Shown here: in pieces, positions 9,028 through 18,018 of the stretch | Numbering within the stretch: position 1 is the first letter of the stretch | Layout of the letters: the number at the start of each line of letters is the position of its first letter | DNA from: JBCBGF01 sp039193455 | Lineage (GTDB): Bacteria > Pseudomonadota > Alphaproteobacteria > Rhodobacterales > Rhodobacteraceae | DNA length: 64,000 bases | NCBI GenBank assembly: GCA_039193455.1 | Contig: JBCCWO010000002.1 | Coordinates: forward strand, 186,001-250,000 | Reading direction: 5' to 3' | The notes under the pieces: generated by a model | Databases searched by the model: none | What the model was told of the DNA's origin: nothing | What the model saw: only the letters and a program-made list of their open reading frames with translations | Made by a program: the position numbers and the translations under genes

Positions 9028-9881
9028 CCGGTTTCAACCTTCAACTCGTCGTACCGGCCCCATTCGGACCAGGACCCATCGTATAGCGACACACGGTCCT
9101 GCCCCATCCGTTCCAGCGCCAGATACAGGATCGCCGCCGTCACGCCGGACCCGCAGGTGGTGATGATGGGTTTCGACAGATCCACCTCGGCCGCGGCGAA
9201 CACCGCGCGCAACCCGTCCACATCCTTCATCGTGCCGTCATCGTTCAAAAGCGTCCGGTAATGCACGTTCTTCGAGCCGGGAATATGGCCCGAACGCAGG
9301 CCGGGCCGCGCCTCTTGCTCTTCCCCGGTGAACCGCGACGGGGACCGCGCATCGATGATCTCGTGATCGCGCAGTTTCGAGGCCGCGGCCACCTGTGTCA
9401 CATCCCGCACCAGATGGTTCTGCCGCGTCACCGTCATGTGCCGGTCCCGGACGATGGGGGGCATATCCTCGATCGGGTGCCCCTCGGCCTGCCATTTGGG
9501 GAACCCGCCATCCAGCACGGCCACATCCGTCTTGCCCATCAGCCGGAACAGCCACCAGACCCGCGCAGCCGAAAACAGCCCGGCCCCGTCATAGACCACC
9601 ACCTGATGCCCGTCGCCCACGCCCATGGCGCGCATCCGGCTCATGAACTTCTCGACCGGCGGCACCATATGGGGCAGCTCGGACCGGTGATCGCTGATGT
9701 CGTCGATATCAAAAAACCGCGCGCCGGGGATATGGGCTGCGTCGTATTCGGCCTTCGCATCCCGGCCCATGTCGGCGAGGTAATAGCTGCCGTCCAGCAC
9801 CCGCAGATCGGGGTCGCTGAGATGCGCGGCCAGCCAGCCGGTGGACACAAGGGTTTTGGGATCGTCGGTCATCGGGGTCAC
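9024..9881 (-). CDS. sseA: 3-mercaptopyruvate/thiosulfate sulfurtransferase (tandem rhodanese)
   Basis: A 285-residue protein with two rhodanese domains: an inactive N-terminal one (HIPGARFFDIDDISD) and a catalytic C-terminal one. The active loop CGSGVTAA starts at Cys243, a loop sequence of the mercaptopyruvate sulfurtransferase type rather than the CRKGVTA of classical rhodanese. Conserved YDGAGLFSAARVWW and GHIPGSKNVHY are present. The enzyme transfers sulfur from 3-mercaptopyruvate to thiols or cyanide. An internal Met three codons in is an alternative start. It is the first gene of the coupled sulfurtransferase-GNAT pair. Confidence 0.92.
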   Translation of the reverse strand: MTPMTDDPKTLVSTGWLAAHLSDPDLRVLDGSYYLADMGRDAKAEYDAAHIPGARFFDIDDISDHRSELPHMVPPVEKFMSRMRAMGVGDGHQVVVYDGAGLFSAARVWWLFRLMGKTDVAVLDGGFPKWQAEGHPIEDMPPIVRDRHMTVTRQNHLVRDVTQVAAASKLRDHEIIDARSPSRFTGEEQEARPGLRSGHIPGSKNVHYRTLLNDDGTMKDVDGLRAVFAAAEVDLSKPIITTCGSGVTAAILYLALERMGQDRVSLYDGSWSEWGRYDELKVETG

Positions 9882-9940
9882 TACGGTTGTCTTGCGTCCC
9901 CGGTGCTACGCCTGTCGCGCCGCGCTGGCAAGGCGGCCGA

Positions 9941-10417
9941 TCAGCCGTGTTCCTTGAGCAGCCGCGCCTTTTGCCGGTTCCAGTCGCGCTTGGCCGAGGT
10001 TTCGCGCTTGTCGGCCACCTTCTTGCCCTGCGCCACGCCGATCTTGAGCTTGGCCAGCCCGCGGTGGTTGAAATACAGCACCAGCGGCACCAGCGTCATC
10101 CCCTTGCGTTGGGTCGCATTCCACAGATCCGACAGCTCTTTCCTGCTGACCAGCAGTTTGCGCTTGCGCCGGTCCTCGTGCCCCCAGGTCTTGGCCTGAT
10201 CGTAGGGCGCGATATAGCTGTTCACCAGCCACAATTCGCCGTCTTCGACATGGGCATAGCTTTCGGCGATGTTGGCCTGTCCCTCGCGCAGGGATTTCAC
10301 CTCGGACCCCATCAGCTGGATCCCGCATTCCAGATCGGACTGGATCGCATAGTCAAACCGCGCCCGCCGGTTCTCGGCGACCACTTTGTAGTTGGGGTTA
10401 TCCTTGGGTTTGGCCAT
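9941..10417 (-). CDS. smpB: SsrA-binding protein SmpB
   Basis: SmpB binds tmRNA and delivers it to stalled ribosomes for trans-translation. The 158-residue product has the hallmark NYKVVAENRRARFDYAI start, GIQLMGSEVKSLREG, the SYIAPY segment, and a basic C-terminal tail (KKVADKRETSAKRDWNRQKARLLKEHG region) that enters the ribosomal mRNA channel. The ATG at 10417 gives the usual MAK start; a GTG three codons upstream is possible but unlikely. Length is standard. It lies 39 bases downstream of the P-loop kinase gene in the same orientation as dapA. Confidence 0.97.
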   Translation of the reverse strand: MAKPKDNPNYKVVAENRRARFDYAIQSDLECGIQLMGSEVKSLREGQANIAESYAHVEDGELWLVNSYIAPYDQAKTWGHEDRRKRKLLVSRKELSDLWNATQRKGMTLVPLVLYFNHRGLAKLKIGVAQGKKVADKRETSAKRDWNRQKARLLKEHG

Positions 10418-10456
10418 GGCGGTCACTTAGGGATGCGGCAGGCGCGAGTCCAGCAT

Positions 10457-10960
10457 CTAGGCCGTGATCACAACGCCGTTGCGCGCCTCCAACTCCTCTG
10501 CCTTGGGCGCTTCCCAGATGGTTTCCATAAAGTCGAACATCTCGCGCGTGACCTCGAGCGCGAAGGTCTCTCCACGCTCGGAATTGCGCTGTCCGACCCG
10601 GGCCCAGCGCGTGTCGCGGTCGACATCCACGAAATGCAGCGTCAACGCCACGCCCAGCCCATCGGCCCAGTCGTAAAAGATCTGACGCTCGTGAAGATTG
10701 GTGAACCCGCAGTCGAAGACGACCGGCGTCGTCGTTTCCAGAACCTGTTCGGCCGTCTCGCGCATCTGGCGGCAGCAGCGCTGCACACGTTCGTAGAACC
10801 AGTCGAAATCTGACGTCGGCGCGCGATCCATGAAGAACAGGTTGGCGTTCCAGTCGTCGATCGAAAACCGCACGCCCGCCAGATCCCGCCGCAGGCGTTC
10901 GGCATAGGTGGATTTCCCGGCCCCGGTGAGGCCGGTGATCATGTGGACATGGGCGGACAT
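10457..10960 (-). CDS. AAA_33-type P-loop kinase/ATPase
   Basis: A 167-residue protein with a Walker A motif GLTGAGKST at residues 10-18 and an acidic SIDDWN segment just after, resembling small-molecule kinases of the AAA_33/zeta-toxin-like group. PVVFDCGFTNLHERQ and LHFVDVDRDTRWARV fit the core and lid strands of that fold. The gene starts 2 bases after dapA and precedes smpB. The phosphorylated substrate is unknown, and no paired antitoxin gene is seen, so a zeta-toxin role is not supported. Confidence 0.8.
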   Translation of the reverse strand: MSAHVHMITGLTGAGKSTYAERLRRDLAGVRFSIDDWNANLFFMDRAPTSDFDWFYERVQRCCRQMRETAEQVLETTTPVVFDCGFTNLHERQIFYDWADGLGVALTLHFVDVDRDTRWARVGQRNSERGETFALEVTREMFDFMETIWEAPKAEELEARNGVVITA

Positions 10961-10962
10961 GG

Positions 10963-11838
10963 CTAGTTCAACAGCCCCGCATGCCGCATCGCATCGTCAA
11001 TCGCGGCTTTCGTGCCGTCGGTCAGCCCGACAAGCGGCAGCCGCACCTCTTCGCTGCAGTGCCCCAGCCGCGACAACCCGTATTTGGCCCCCGCAAGCCC
11101 AGGCTCCAGGAAGATCGCGGTGTGCAGCGGCATCAGCCGGTCTTGCAGCATCAGCGCCTTGGCGTAGTCGCCCGCCAGCGTCGCCTCCTGAAACTCGGCA
11201 CAGAGCCGCGGGGCCACGTTTGCGGTGACCGAGATACAGCCAACCCCGCCATGGGCATTGAACCCGAGCGCCGAGGCATCTTCCCCCGACAGCTGGATGA
11301 AATCGGCGCCACAGGTCGCCCGCTGATGCGAGACGCGCGTGATATCGCCGGTGGCGTCCTTGACCCCGACGATGCGGGGCAGCTTTGCCAGTTCCCCCAT
11401 GGTCTCGGGGCTCATATCGACGACCGACCGCCCGGGGATGTTGTAGATGATGATCGGCAGGTCGCAGCAGTCGTGCAGGGCCTTAAAATGGGCGAAAAGC
11501 CCCCCTTGCGTGGGCTTGTTGTAGTAGGGCGTCACGACCAGCGCAGCAGTCGCGCCCACCTTATGGGCATGCTGCATGAAGCGGATGCCTTCATCGGTAT
11601 TGTTCGATCCCGCGCCTGCAACCACCGGCACCCGGCCACCGACTGTCTTGACGACAAATTCAACCACCGCCTCATGTTCGGCATGGCTGAGCGTCGGGCT
11701 TTCGCCGGTCGTGCCCACCGGCACGATCCCCGTGCTGCCCTCGGCAATCTGCCAATCGATCAGCTTTTTCAGCGCGTCATAGTCCACTTCGCCGTCCGAG
11801 AACGGCGTGACGAGGGCGGGCAAAGAGCCTTTCAACAT
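10963..11838 (-). CDS. dapA: 4-hydroxy-tetrahydrodipicolinate synthase
   Basis: DapA condenses pyruvate with aspartate semialdehyde in lysine and diaminopimelate biosynthesis. The 291-residue protein shows GTTGESPTL (substrate pocket), VVTPYYNKPTQGG, YNIPGRS and the Schiff-base Lys in RIVGVKDATGD. The ATG at 11838 is chosen because AAGGAA lies 7 bases upstream and MLKGSLPALVTPF is the standard beginning; upstream in-frame starts would only add a poorly conserved basic stretch. Downstream genes are the P-loop kinase and smpB. It is divergent from the Slt-type transglycosylase gene across 124 bases. Confidence 0.96.
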   Translation of the reverse strand: MLKGSLPALVTPFSDGEVDYDALKKLIDWQIAEGSTGIVPVGTTGESPTLSHAEHEAVVEFVVKTVGGRVPVVAGAGSNNTDEGIRFMQHAHKVGATAALVVTPYYNKPTQGGLFAHFKALHDCCDLPIIIYNIPGRSVVDMSPETMGELAKLPRIVGVKDATGDITRVSHQRATCGADFIQLSGEDASALGFNAHGGVGCISVTANVAPRLCAEFQEATLAGDYAKALMLQDRLMPLHTAIFLEPGLAGAKYGLSRLGHCSEEVRLPLVGLTDGTKAAIDDAMRHAGLLN

Positions 11839-11962
11839 GACGCGTTTCCTTTTGTTTTGAGGCAAATGCCCCGATTCAAATCGCGGCGGACCCTATAGGC
11901 ATGCCTTGCTAATGCCAAGTTTGTGTGTTGTTGGTTTACGTGGGGGTCCTAGGGTCGCGCTC

Positions 11963-13918
11963 ATGATACCTGCCCGGTTTGTTCACGTACTTGCTGCTGT
12001 TTTTGTTCTGATCACTTCGCTCACCGCCTTGGCGGCCCCGTCAGAGCGCGCTGTTGAGGCCATGGATACCGCCATGGCTGCCGTCCGTGCCGGGAACTGG
12101 GACACCGCCCTCAGCGCGGCGGAAGAGGCGGGCCCCGTGGCACGCGATATCGTGGAATGGCACCGCCTGCGCGCCGGGCGCGGCAAGTTCGACGACCTGA
12201 CCGCCTTTCTCGAACGCCGCCCGGACTGGCCGGGCCTGGCCTATATGCTGCGCCGCAGCGAGGGCACCGTGCCCTATCGCGCCCGCGCCCGCGACGTGGC
12301 CGAATTCTTTGCCGCCAACCCGCCCCAGACGGGCGCCGGCATGATCGTCTATGCCGCCGCGAATGAATCGCTTGGCCGCGACAGCCTGGCCCGGGACCAG
12401 ATCATCGCCGCCTGGACGGAATACAACCTGTCCACGGGCGACGAACGCTATCTGCTTGAACGCTACGGCGCGCTGCTCAAACCGCACCACACCGCCCGCA
12501 TGGATCGCCTGTTGTGGTCGGGGCAGTCGAAAGCCGCAGAACGCATGCTGCCCCGCGTCAGCGACGATTGGCAGGCGCTCGCCCGCGCGCGGATCGCGCT
12601 GCGCGACGACAAGAACGGCGTCGATGCCCTGATCGCCGCGGTGCCCGAAGAGCTGCGCGATCACCCCGGCCTTGTGTTTGAGCGGTTCCAGTGGCGCGCG
12701 CGCAAGGGCCGCAACGCCCCCGCGATCGAACTGGCCCTGACCGTACCCGGCACGGAAAACGCCCTGGGCGAACCCGCGCGCTGGGCGAACTGGCGTCGAG
12801 TTCTGTCGCGCTGGTCCATGCGCCAGGGCGAGGGGGAGACGGCCTACGCGCTTGCCTCGGCCCACGGACTGACCGAAGGCATCCATTATGCCGATCTCGA
12901 ATGGCTGTCGGGCTATCTCGCGCTCACATATCTCGAAGATCCCGAACGCGCGCTCTTGCATTTCCGCCGCTTCCGCATCGCCGTGTCTAGCCCGATCAGC
13001 CTGGGCCGCGCCGGCTATTGGGAAGGCCGCGCGCATGAGGCGCTGGGCGATGCCGAAAACGCCGCCATGGCCTATGCCTTCGGGGCCGAGTTCCAGACAA
13101 GCTTTTATGGTCTTCTCGCAGCCGAGCGTGCCAGCCTGCCGATGGACCCCGCGTTGACCGGGCGCATGGACTACCCCGCCTTTGCCGAGGCCCCGTTCAT
13201 GTCCTCGTCAGTGCTTGAAGCGGCAGAGCTTTTGCACCAGGCGGGCGAACGCAGCCTCGCGGAGCGGTTCCTGACCCATCTCGCGGAAAGCCTCGACGAG
13301 ACCGAGCTGGGCCAGCTTGCCGACTACGCGCTGTCGCTTGAAGACGCCCATGTCGCCTTGATGATCGCCAAACGCGCCGCGCGCGACGGGGTGGTCCTGC
13401 CCCATGCCTATTTCCCGGTGGTGGATTTCGGCCTTGATGAGCTGAACGTGCCGCAAGAGATGGCGCTGGCCATCGCCCGCCGCGAGAGTGAGTTTGACCC
13501 CGCCGTGCGCAGCGGGGCCGGCGCGGTGGGCCTGATGCAGGTGATGCCCCGCACCGCCCGCGCGGTGGCCCAGCGCCTCGACGTGCGGTTCTCGACCAAA
13601 AAGTTACAGCAAGACCCGGTCTACAATGCGCGCATCGGCGTGGCCTATATCGAAGAGCTGGTGGATCAGTTCGGGCCCAACATGATGCTGGTGGCCGCCG
13701 CCTATAATGCCGGGCCCAGCCGCCCCCTGCGCTGGATGCGCGAGCAGGGCGATCCCCGCGACGCCGAGGTCGACGCCATCGACTGGATCGAACACATCCA
13801 GTTCCGCGAAACCCGCAACTACGTGATGCGCGTGATGGAAAGCCTGCCGGTCTACCGCGCCCGGATCAGCGGCGAGACGGCGGATATCCGGCTGAGCGAC
13901 GAGCTCAAGCTGCGTTAG
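11963..13918 (+). CDS. Soluble lytic murein transglycosylase (Slt70 type)
   Basis: A 651-residue periplasmic enzyme that cleaves peptidoglycan between MurNAc and GlcNAc with 1,6-anhydro bond formation. A signal peptide (residues 1-25, ending ALAAP) is followed by a long alpha-helical U-domain. The C-terminal GEWL-like domain has the catalytic Glu508 in ALAIARRESEF, AVGLMQVMPRTA, and the AAAYNAGPSRPLRW motif. The ATG at 11963 is preferred over a Met 19 codons upstream because it starts the signal peptide. It overlaps the convergent EamA transporter gene by 14 bases. Confidence 0.94.
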   Translation: MIPARFVHVLAAVFVLITSLTALAAPSERAVEAMDTAMAAVRAGNWDTALSAAEEAGPVARDIVEWHRLRAGRGKFDDLTAFLERRPDWPGLAYMLRRSEGTVPYRARARDVAEFFAANPPQTGAGMIVYAAANESLGRDSLARDQIIAAWTEYNLSTGDERYLLERYGALLKPHHTARMDRLLWSGQSKAAERMLPRVSDDWQALARARIALRDDKNGVDALIAAVPEELRDHPGLVFERFQWRARKGRNAPAIELALTVPGTENALGEPARWANWRRVLSRWSMRQGEGETAYALASAHGLTEGIHYADLEWLSGYLALTYLEDPERALLHFRRFRIAVSSPISLGRAGYWEGRAHEALGDAENAAMAYAFGAEFQTSFYGLLAAERASLPMDPALTGRMDYPAFAEAPFMSSSVLEAAELLHQAGERSLAERFLTHLAESLDETELGQLADYALSLEDAHVALMIAKRAARDGVVLPHAYFPVVDFGLDELNVPQEMALAIARRESEFDPAVRSGAGAVGLMQVMPRTARAVAQRLDVRFSTKKLQQDPVYNARIGVAYIEELVDQFGPNMMLVAAAYNAGPSRPLRWMREQGDPRDAEVDAIDWIEHIQFRETRNYVMRVMESLPVYRARISGETADIRLSDELKLR

Positions 13919-14780
13919 CGGCCCGCCGTTCCCGCCACAGCGTGAACAGCCCCGCCACCACCACGATCGCCGCCCCCAGCGCGACATTCGGGGCGATGGT
14001 TTCGTCAAACACGCTCACCCCCAGCGCCGCGCCAAAAACCAGCTGGAAATAGGCAAAGGGCTGCACCGCGCTCGCCTCGGCCACCTCGTAACAGCGGATG
14101 AGCAGCCAGTGCCCCAGCGCCCCGGTCACACAGAGCGCGGCCATCCAGCCCCAGTCAGGCGCGCTCATCGGCTCCCAGAACCAGACGCCCACCAGTGTCA
14201 TCGCCACCGCTCCGGCCGTCCCCGTCCAGAAAAACGAGGTGGCGGCGCTGTCCTTGCGCGCCGCGTACCGCGTCAGCAACCCGTAGAGCGCGAACATCGT
14301 CGCCGATGCGAGCGGGATCAGCGCGGCGGGCTGGAACACCGTCACCCCCGGTTGCAGGATCACCAGCACACCGATGAACCCCACGCCAATCGCCCCCCAC
14401 CGCCGCCAGCCCACGCGTTCCCCCAGAACGACACCGGATAGCGCCGCGATCAGCAGCGGATAGCTTGTGAACACCGCATGGCTTTCCACCAGCCCGAGCA
14501 GGACAAAGGCCATCACCATCACGCAAATCTCAAGCGCCAGCAGCAGCCCCCGCGCGATCTGCAGCCCCGGCTGCGGGGTGGCCGCCGCCGCCCGGATGCT
14601 GCCGGGGGCCCGCGCCGCCAAAGCCATGACAAAGGCGGCGAAGAACCAATAGCGGATCATCACCACCATCAGAACGTTGTATTCCCCGGCCAGGTGGCGC
14701 GAGATCCCGTCTTGCATCGCAAAGACAAAGGTCGCCCCGACCATCAGGGGAATGCCCAGCCGGGTGTTGTTCTCGCTCAT
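13905..14780 (-). CDS. DMT-superfamily transporter with two EamA domains
   Basis: A 291-residue inner-membrane protein with about ten membrane segments in two EamA repeats, the layout of drug/metabolite exporters such as RhaT/YdcZ relatives. The N-terminal GIPLMVGATFVFAMQDGISRHLAG and the repeat junction around VFQPAALIPLASATMFALYG are typical. The start ATG (14780) overlaps the mnmD stop as ATGA, which fixes it. The cargo is unknown. The 3' end overlaps the convergent transglycosylase gene by 14 bases. Confidence 0.9.
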   Translation of the reverse strand: MSENNTRLGIPLMVGATFVFAMQDGISRHLAGEYNVLMVVMIRYWFFAAFVMALAARAPGSIRAAAATPQPGLQIARGLLLALEICVMVMAFVLLGLVESHAVFTSYPLLIAALSGVVLGERVGWRRWGAIGVGFIGVLVILQPGVTVFQPAALIPLASATMFALYGLLTRYAARKDSAATSFFWTGTAGAVAMTLVGVWFWEPMSAPDWGWMAALCVTGALGHWLLIRCYEVAEASAVQPFAYFQLVFGAALGVSVFDETIAPNVALGAAIVVVAGLFTLWRERRAANAA

Positions 14781-15442
14781 CCCAGCCGCGCCACCGTCAT
14801 GTGCCGCTTGCGGCCATAGCCCGCCACCCGCTCGACCGCGAAGCCCGCCTCGGCCAGCCCGCGCCGCACCGCGCCCGCCGCCGTATAGGTCGCCGCCGTG
14901 CCGCCGGGGGCGGTATGCCGCGCGACCTCGGCCAAAAGCTCTGGCGCCCACAGGGTGGGGTTTCGCGCGGGGGCAAACCCGTCGAGATACCAGGCATCGG
15001 CCCGGCCCGACCACGCGGGCAGGGTGTCGCGCGCATCGCCGAGGATCACCTCGACCACCAGGTCGCCGCGCTCAAACACCGGGCCCTGTGCCCAGGCCGC
15101 CGCGAGCCACGCGGCGTCCTCGGCCAGATCGGGAAAGGCTGCCAGCGCCTGGGCCATTGCCGCGGGCGCCATCGGATAGGCCTCAAAGCTCGTGTACCGC
15201 ACCGGGCCCGCCACCCCGGCCGCGCGCATCGCGGCGAGCGTCACCAACAGGTTCAGCCCGGTGCCAAAGCCTAGCTCGGCGATCTGAAACCCGGGCATGA
15301 TCCGGTCGGGCAGCCCATTGCCCCCCAGAAACACATGCCGCGTCTCGGCCAGCCCGTTCTCAAGCGAGTAATACGGGTCCTGAAACCGCATCGAGACCGG
15401 CACCCCGTCTCGCCATTCGACATCTGCGGTCTGGTCCGTCAC
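14777..15442 (-). CDS. mnmD: tRNA 5-(aminomethyl)-2-thiouridine methyltransferase domain protein MnmD
   Basis: This is the stand-alone counterpart of the MnmC N-terminal (MnmC2) domain, which methylates nm5(s2)U34 in tRNA using SAM. Family signatures are PVSMRFQDPYYSLENGLAETRHVFL, the SAM motif IAELGFGTGLNLL, and DAWYLDGFAPARNPTLW with the DxFAP active-site motif, then GYGRKRHM at the end. The GTG at 15442 is chosen because AGGA lies 7 bases upstream and VEWRDG is the usual family start (221 residues). The ATG at 15505 would overlap the divergent oxidase gene. In E. coli this domain is fused to an FAD oxidase; here the oxidase-like gene is separate and divergent. Confidence 0.92.
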   Translation of the reverse strand: MTDQTADVEWRDGVPVSMRFQDPYYSLENGLAETRHVFLGGNGLPDRIMPGFQIAELGFGTGLNLLVTLAAMRAAGVAGPVRYTSFEAYPMAPAAMAQALAAFPDLAEDAAWLAAAWAQGPVFERGDLVVEVILGDARDTLPAWSGRADAWYLDGFAPARNPTLWAPELLAEVARHTAPGGTAATYTAAGAVRRGLAEAGFAVERVAGYGRKRHMTVARLG

Positions 15443-15498
15443 GGTCCCGTCCTGAAGCGCTGCGCTGAGTCGCGCGACAGTGCAAAAAGGGGCACAGC

Positions 15499-16542
15499 TT
15501 GGCAACGGTCGATGTCACCATCCGCGGGGCAGGGATCTTTGGCCTGTCGGTCGCATGGGCCTGCCTGACCCGGGGTGCGCGCGTCCGCGTGATCGATCCG
15601 CACGGTGTCGGCGCGGGGTCCTCGGGCGGGATCGTCGGCGCGCTGGCGCCCCATGTGCCGGAAAACTGGAACACCAAGAAAGCGGTTCAATTCAAAAGCC
15701 TGGTCACGGCGGAAGAGTTCTGGCGCGCCGTTGACACAACGTCGGGTATCGGGTCGGGCTATGCCCGCACCGGGCGGTTGCAGCCGCTTGCCGACGATGC
15801 CGCCGTCGCGCTGGCCCGCGCGCGCGAAGGCACCGCGAAAGCGCTCTGGGGCGACACGGCGACCTGGCGCGTCGTCACCGCGGACACACGCGACGGCTGG
15901 GCCCCACCCAGCGCCACCGGCCTTTTGATCCACGACACGCTGACCGCCCGCATCCACCCCCGCCGCGCCTGTGAAAGCCTCGCCTCTGCGCTGCGAGCCC
16001 GCGGCGCACTGATCGCCCCTGACGGCCCCGACGAGGGCGCGGTGGTTTGGGCCACCGGCTGGCAGGGCCTGCGCGACCTGTCCGATGCCTTCGGCAAACC
16101 CGTGGGCACCGGCGTCAAAGGCCAGGCCGTCCTCTTGCGCCACCACGCGCCACCGGACGCGCCGCAGCTTTTTGCCGACACGCTTCACATCGTGCCCCAT
16201 GACGACGGGACCGTGGCCATCGGCTCAACCTCGGAACGCGACTTCGATGATCCCAACGCCACCGATGCCCAGGCAGACGCCCTGACCGAACGCGCCATCG
16301 CCGCCCTGCCGATCCTGCATGGCGCCGAGGTCATCGCCCGCTGGGCCGGCGTCCGCCCCCGCGCGCGCAGCCGGGCACCGATGCTCGGCCCCTGGCCTGA
16401 CCGGCCCGGGCATTTCATCGCCAATGGCGGCTTCAAGATCGGCTTTGGCATGGCGCCCGAAGTTGCGCGGGTGATGGCCGCGCTGGTGCTGGAGGGCACC
16501 GACGACATTCCGCCAGAGTTTCGGGTGACGGCAAACCTCTAA
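15499..16542 (+). CDS. FAD-dependent DAO-family oxidoreductase, candidate stand-alone MnmC1 partner
   Basis: A 347-residue flavoprotein of the D-amino-acid-oxidase/glycine-oxidase fold. The dinucleotide motif GAGIFGLSVAWAC lies at the N terminus, followed by ARVRVIDPHGVGAGSSGG; the C-terminal FAD contact is PGHFIANGGFKIGFGMAP. The start is TTG at 15499 with AAGGGG 8 bases upstream; no ATG or GTG is available before the FAD motif. Its position, head to head with mnmD, suggests it supplies the oxidase step (cmnm5U to nm5U) that the fused MnmC performs in enterobacteria. That is inference: generic amino-acid oxidases share the fold. It shares a CTAA stop overlap with the convergent hydratase gene. 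Confidence 0.8.
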   Translation: MATVDVTIRGAGIFGLSVAWACLTRGARVRVIDPHGVGAGSSGGIVGALAPHVPENWNTKKAVQFKSLVTAEEFWRAVDTTSGIGSGYARTGRLQPLADDAAVALARAREGTAKALWGDTATWRVVTADTRDGWAPPSATGLLIHDTLTARIHPRRACESLASALRARGALIAPDGPDEGAVVWATGWQGLRDLSDAFGKPVGTGVKGQAVLLRHHAPPDAPQLFADTLHIVPHDDGTVAIGSTSERDFDDPNATDAQADALTERAIAALPILHGAEVIARWAGVRPRARSRAPMLGPWPDRPGHFIANGGFKIGFGMAPEVARVMAALVLEGTDDIPPEFRVTANL

Positions 16543-17333
16543 CGCGCTTCGGCACGCATACACAGCTGATCGTCCCCGCCGATCACCCAGTACCGCCCCT
16601 CATCCGAATAAAACCGCACCATCTGCCCGGCAAACACCGGCGCCGTCGCGCGGAACTCAAACGCGGTCAATGGGCCCAGATCCTCTTCGGCGAACGCCAT
16701 CAGCCATTGCGCCAGCAGCGGCCCGTGCACCACTAGGCCGGGATACCCCTCCTCCCGCCGCGCGTAGTCGGCATCATAGTGGATCCGGTGCCCGTTCATC
16801 GTCAGCGCTGAATAGCGAAACAGAAGCGTCGGCTCGAACCGCCGCGTCTCGCGAAGGCGCCCGCCGCGGGGTGGCTCGGGCAGTGCGCCCGCCGCCGCAT
16901 CCGCCGCGCGATAGACCAGATCCTGATCCTCGCTCAGCACCAGACCGCCGCGCTGCCGGATCTCGTGCCGCAGCGTCACAAACGCCAGATCACCCGTCCG
17001 CCCGGTCTTGCGGGTGACGGCCCGCACGCTTGAGGTGCGCGTCGCCTGCACGGCGCACAGAAATGGCGCATGAAACCGCAGCCGCCCCCCGGCCCACATA
17101 CGCTTGGGCAGGCCCAGATCAGGGATCAGACCGCCGGTTGCGGGATGCCCGTCGGGGCCCAATGCATCCGGCGCGGCCACGTCCCAGAAATAGATCTGAT
17201 GCCAGAACGCGGGCAGGGCGGTGACCGGTCCCGGCGGCAGGCCCGCCCGGCCCAGTACGTGATGCAGCGCCGCCGACCGCGCGGGGTCGATGCGGTCGTG
17301 GATCATCTGCGATGTCGTCCTGGTGTCGCTCAC
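16539..17333 (-). CDS. MaoC/HTD2-like hydratase (itaconyl-/mesaconyl-C4-CoA hydratase-like)
   Basis: A 264-residue double hot-dog protein related to fungal HTD2 and bacterial mesaconyl-C4-CoA or itaconyl-CoA hydratases. Visible landmarks are HQIYFWD near the start, RMWAGGRLRFHAPF, the MNGHRIHYDADYARREEGYPGLVVHGPL segment with the catalytic hydratase-2-type Asp/His region, and the terminal FEFRATAPVFAGQ. It hydrates an acyl-CoA double bond. The mesaconyl-CoA C1 hydratase of the ethylmalonyl-CoA pathway is a longer, different MaoC protein, so I do not equate the two. It sits alone on the minus strand, sharing a stop overlap with the FAD oxidase gene. The substrate is unknown. Confidence 0.8.
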   Translation of the reverse strand: MSDTRTTSQMIHDRIDPARSAALHHVLGRAGLPPGPVTALPAFWHQIYFWDVAAPDALGPDGHPATGGLIPDLGLPKRMWAGGRLRFHAPFLCAVQATRTSSVRAVTRKTGRTGDLAFVTLRHEIRQRGGLVLSEDQDLVYRAADAAAGALPEPPRGGRLRETRRFEPTLLFRYSALTMNGHRIHYDADYARREEGYPGLVVHGPLLAQWLMAFAEEDLGPLTAFEFRATAPVFAGQMVRFYSDEGRYWVIGGDDQLCMRAEAR

Positions 17334-17370
17334 GCCGCCAAGCTACCCCGCCCGGCGCCGGGCGCAACCG

Positions 17371-17904
17371 TCAGCGCTGTGTCTCGGCCTTCAGAAGCGT
17401 CATCAGCTCGGTCAGGGTGGCAAGATAAAGCTCGCTGGTCAGCCGCCCGTCCTCGTCGAATTCCTTCATCGCCCCGGCAACGCCCATATCCGGCCCTGTC
17501 ACCATCCGCGGGCGAAACGGCAGCATGGCCAATCGCAGCGCATAGCTGCCGCGCCCACCGCCCGCGCGGCCTGCCGCCGCCGACGTGATCGCCACCGGCT
17601 TGTGCAGCCAGGGGTTGCCGTCGACCCGGCTCACCCAATCCAGCGCGTTTTTGAGAACACCCGACAGCGACTGGTTGTATTCGGGGGTCGAGATCACCAC
17701 AGCCTCTGCCGCCGCGATCTGATCGGCCAGCCGCTGTACCTCTGCCGGAATACCCTCGGACTGCTCAAGGTCGCCGTCATAGAGCGGCAGCCGAATATCG
17801 GCCTCTTCGAAGGCGCCGCCGTAAATCCGCCCGGCCTCCCGCACCAGTTTGCGATTGACCGATCCGCTGCGCAGCGATCCCGAAATTCCCAAAAGCATTG
17901 CCAT
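17371..17904 (-). CDS. NADPH-dependent FMN reductase family protein
   Basis: A 177-residue flavodoxin-like reductase of the FMN_red (ChrR/azoreductase-like) family. The FMN phosphate loop is GISGSLRSGSVNRKL at the N terminus, and the family motif VVISTPEYNQSLSGVLKNALDWVSR is complete. Such proteins reduce quinones, flavins or chromate using NAD(P)H. The start could be Met1 or Met3, with little effect on the product. It is monocistronic by appearance, downstream of nothing on its strand and divergent from a small lipoprotein gene. Confidence 0.92.
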   Translation of the reverse strand: MAMLLGISGSLRSGSVNRKLVREAGRIYGGAFEEADIRLPLYDGDLEQSEGIPAEVQRLADQIAAAEAVVISTPEYNQSLSGVLKNALDWVSRVDGNPWLHKPVAITSAAAGRAGGGRGSYALRLAMLPFRPRMVTGPDMGVAGAMKEFDEDGRLTSELYLATLTELMTLLKAETQR

Positions 17905-18018
17905 ATCCCGATAAAGTTCCGTTCCCGCCAGCTAGTCCGCGCGGCGGCAAAAGCCAAGCCCGGGTGTCGGCGTCAGTTGGCAACCTTTGGTTAACCATAC
18001 CGCGCGCACATTACCGGG

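Noticed and set aside
10457..10960. Zeta-toxin-like reading of the P-loop kinase
   Set aside because: No antitoxin gene neighbours it and it is embedded between dapA and smpB; the fold match alone is too weak.
15443..15505. ATG at 15505 as the start of mnmD
   Set aside because: It would overlap the divergent oxidase start, while GTG at 15442 has AGGA 7 bases upstream and gives the standard family length.
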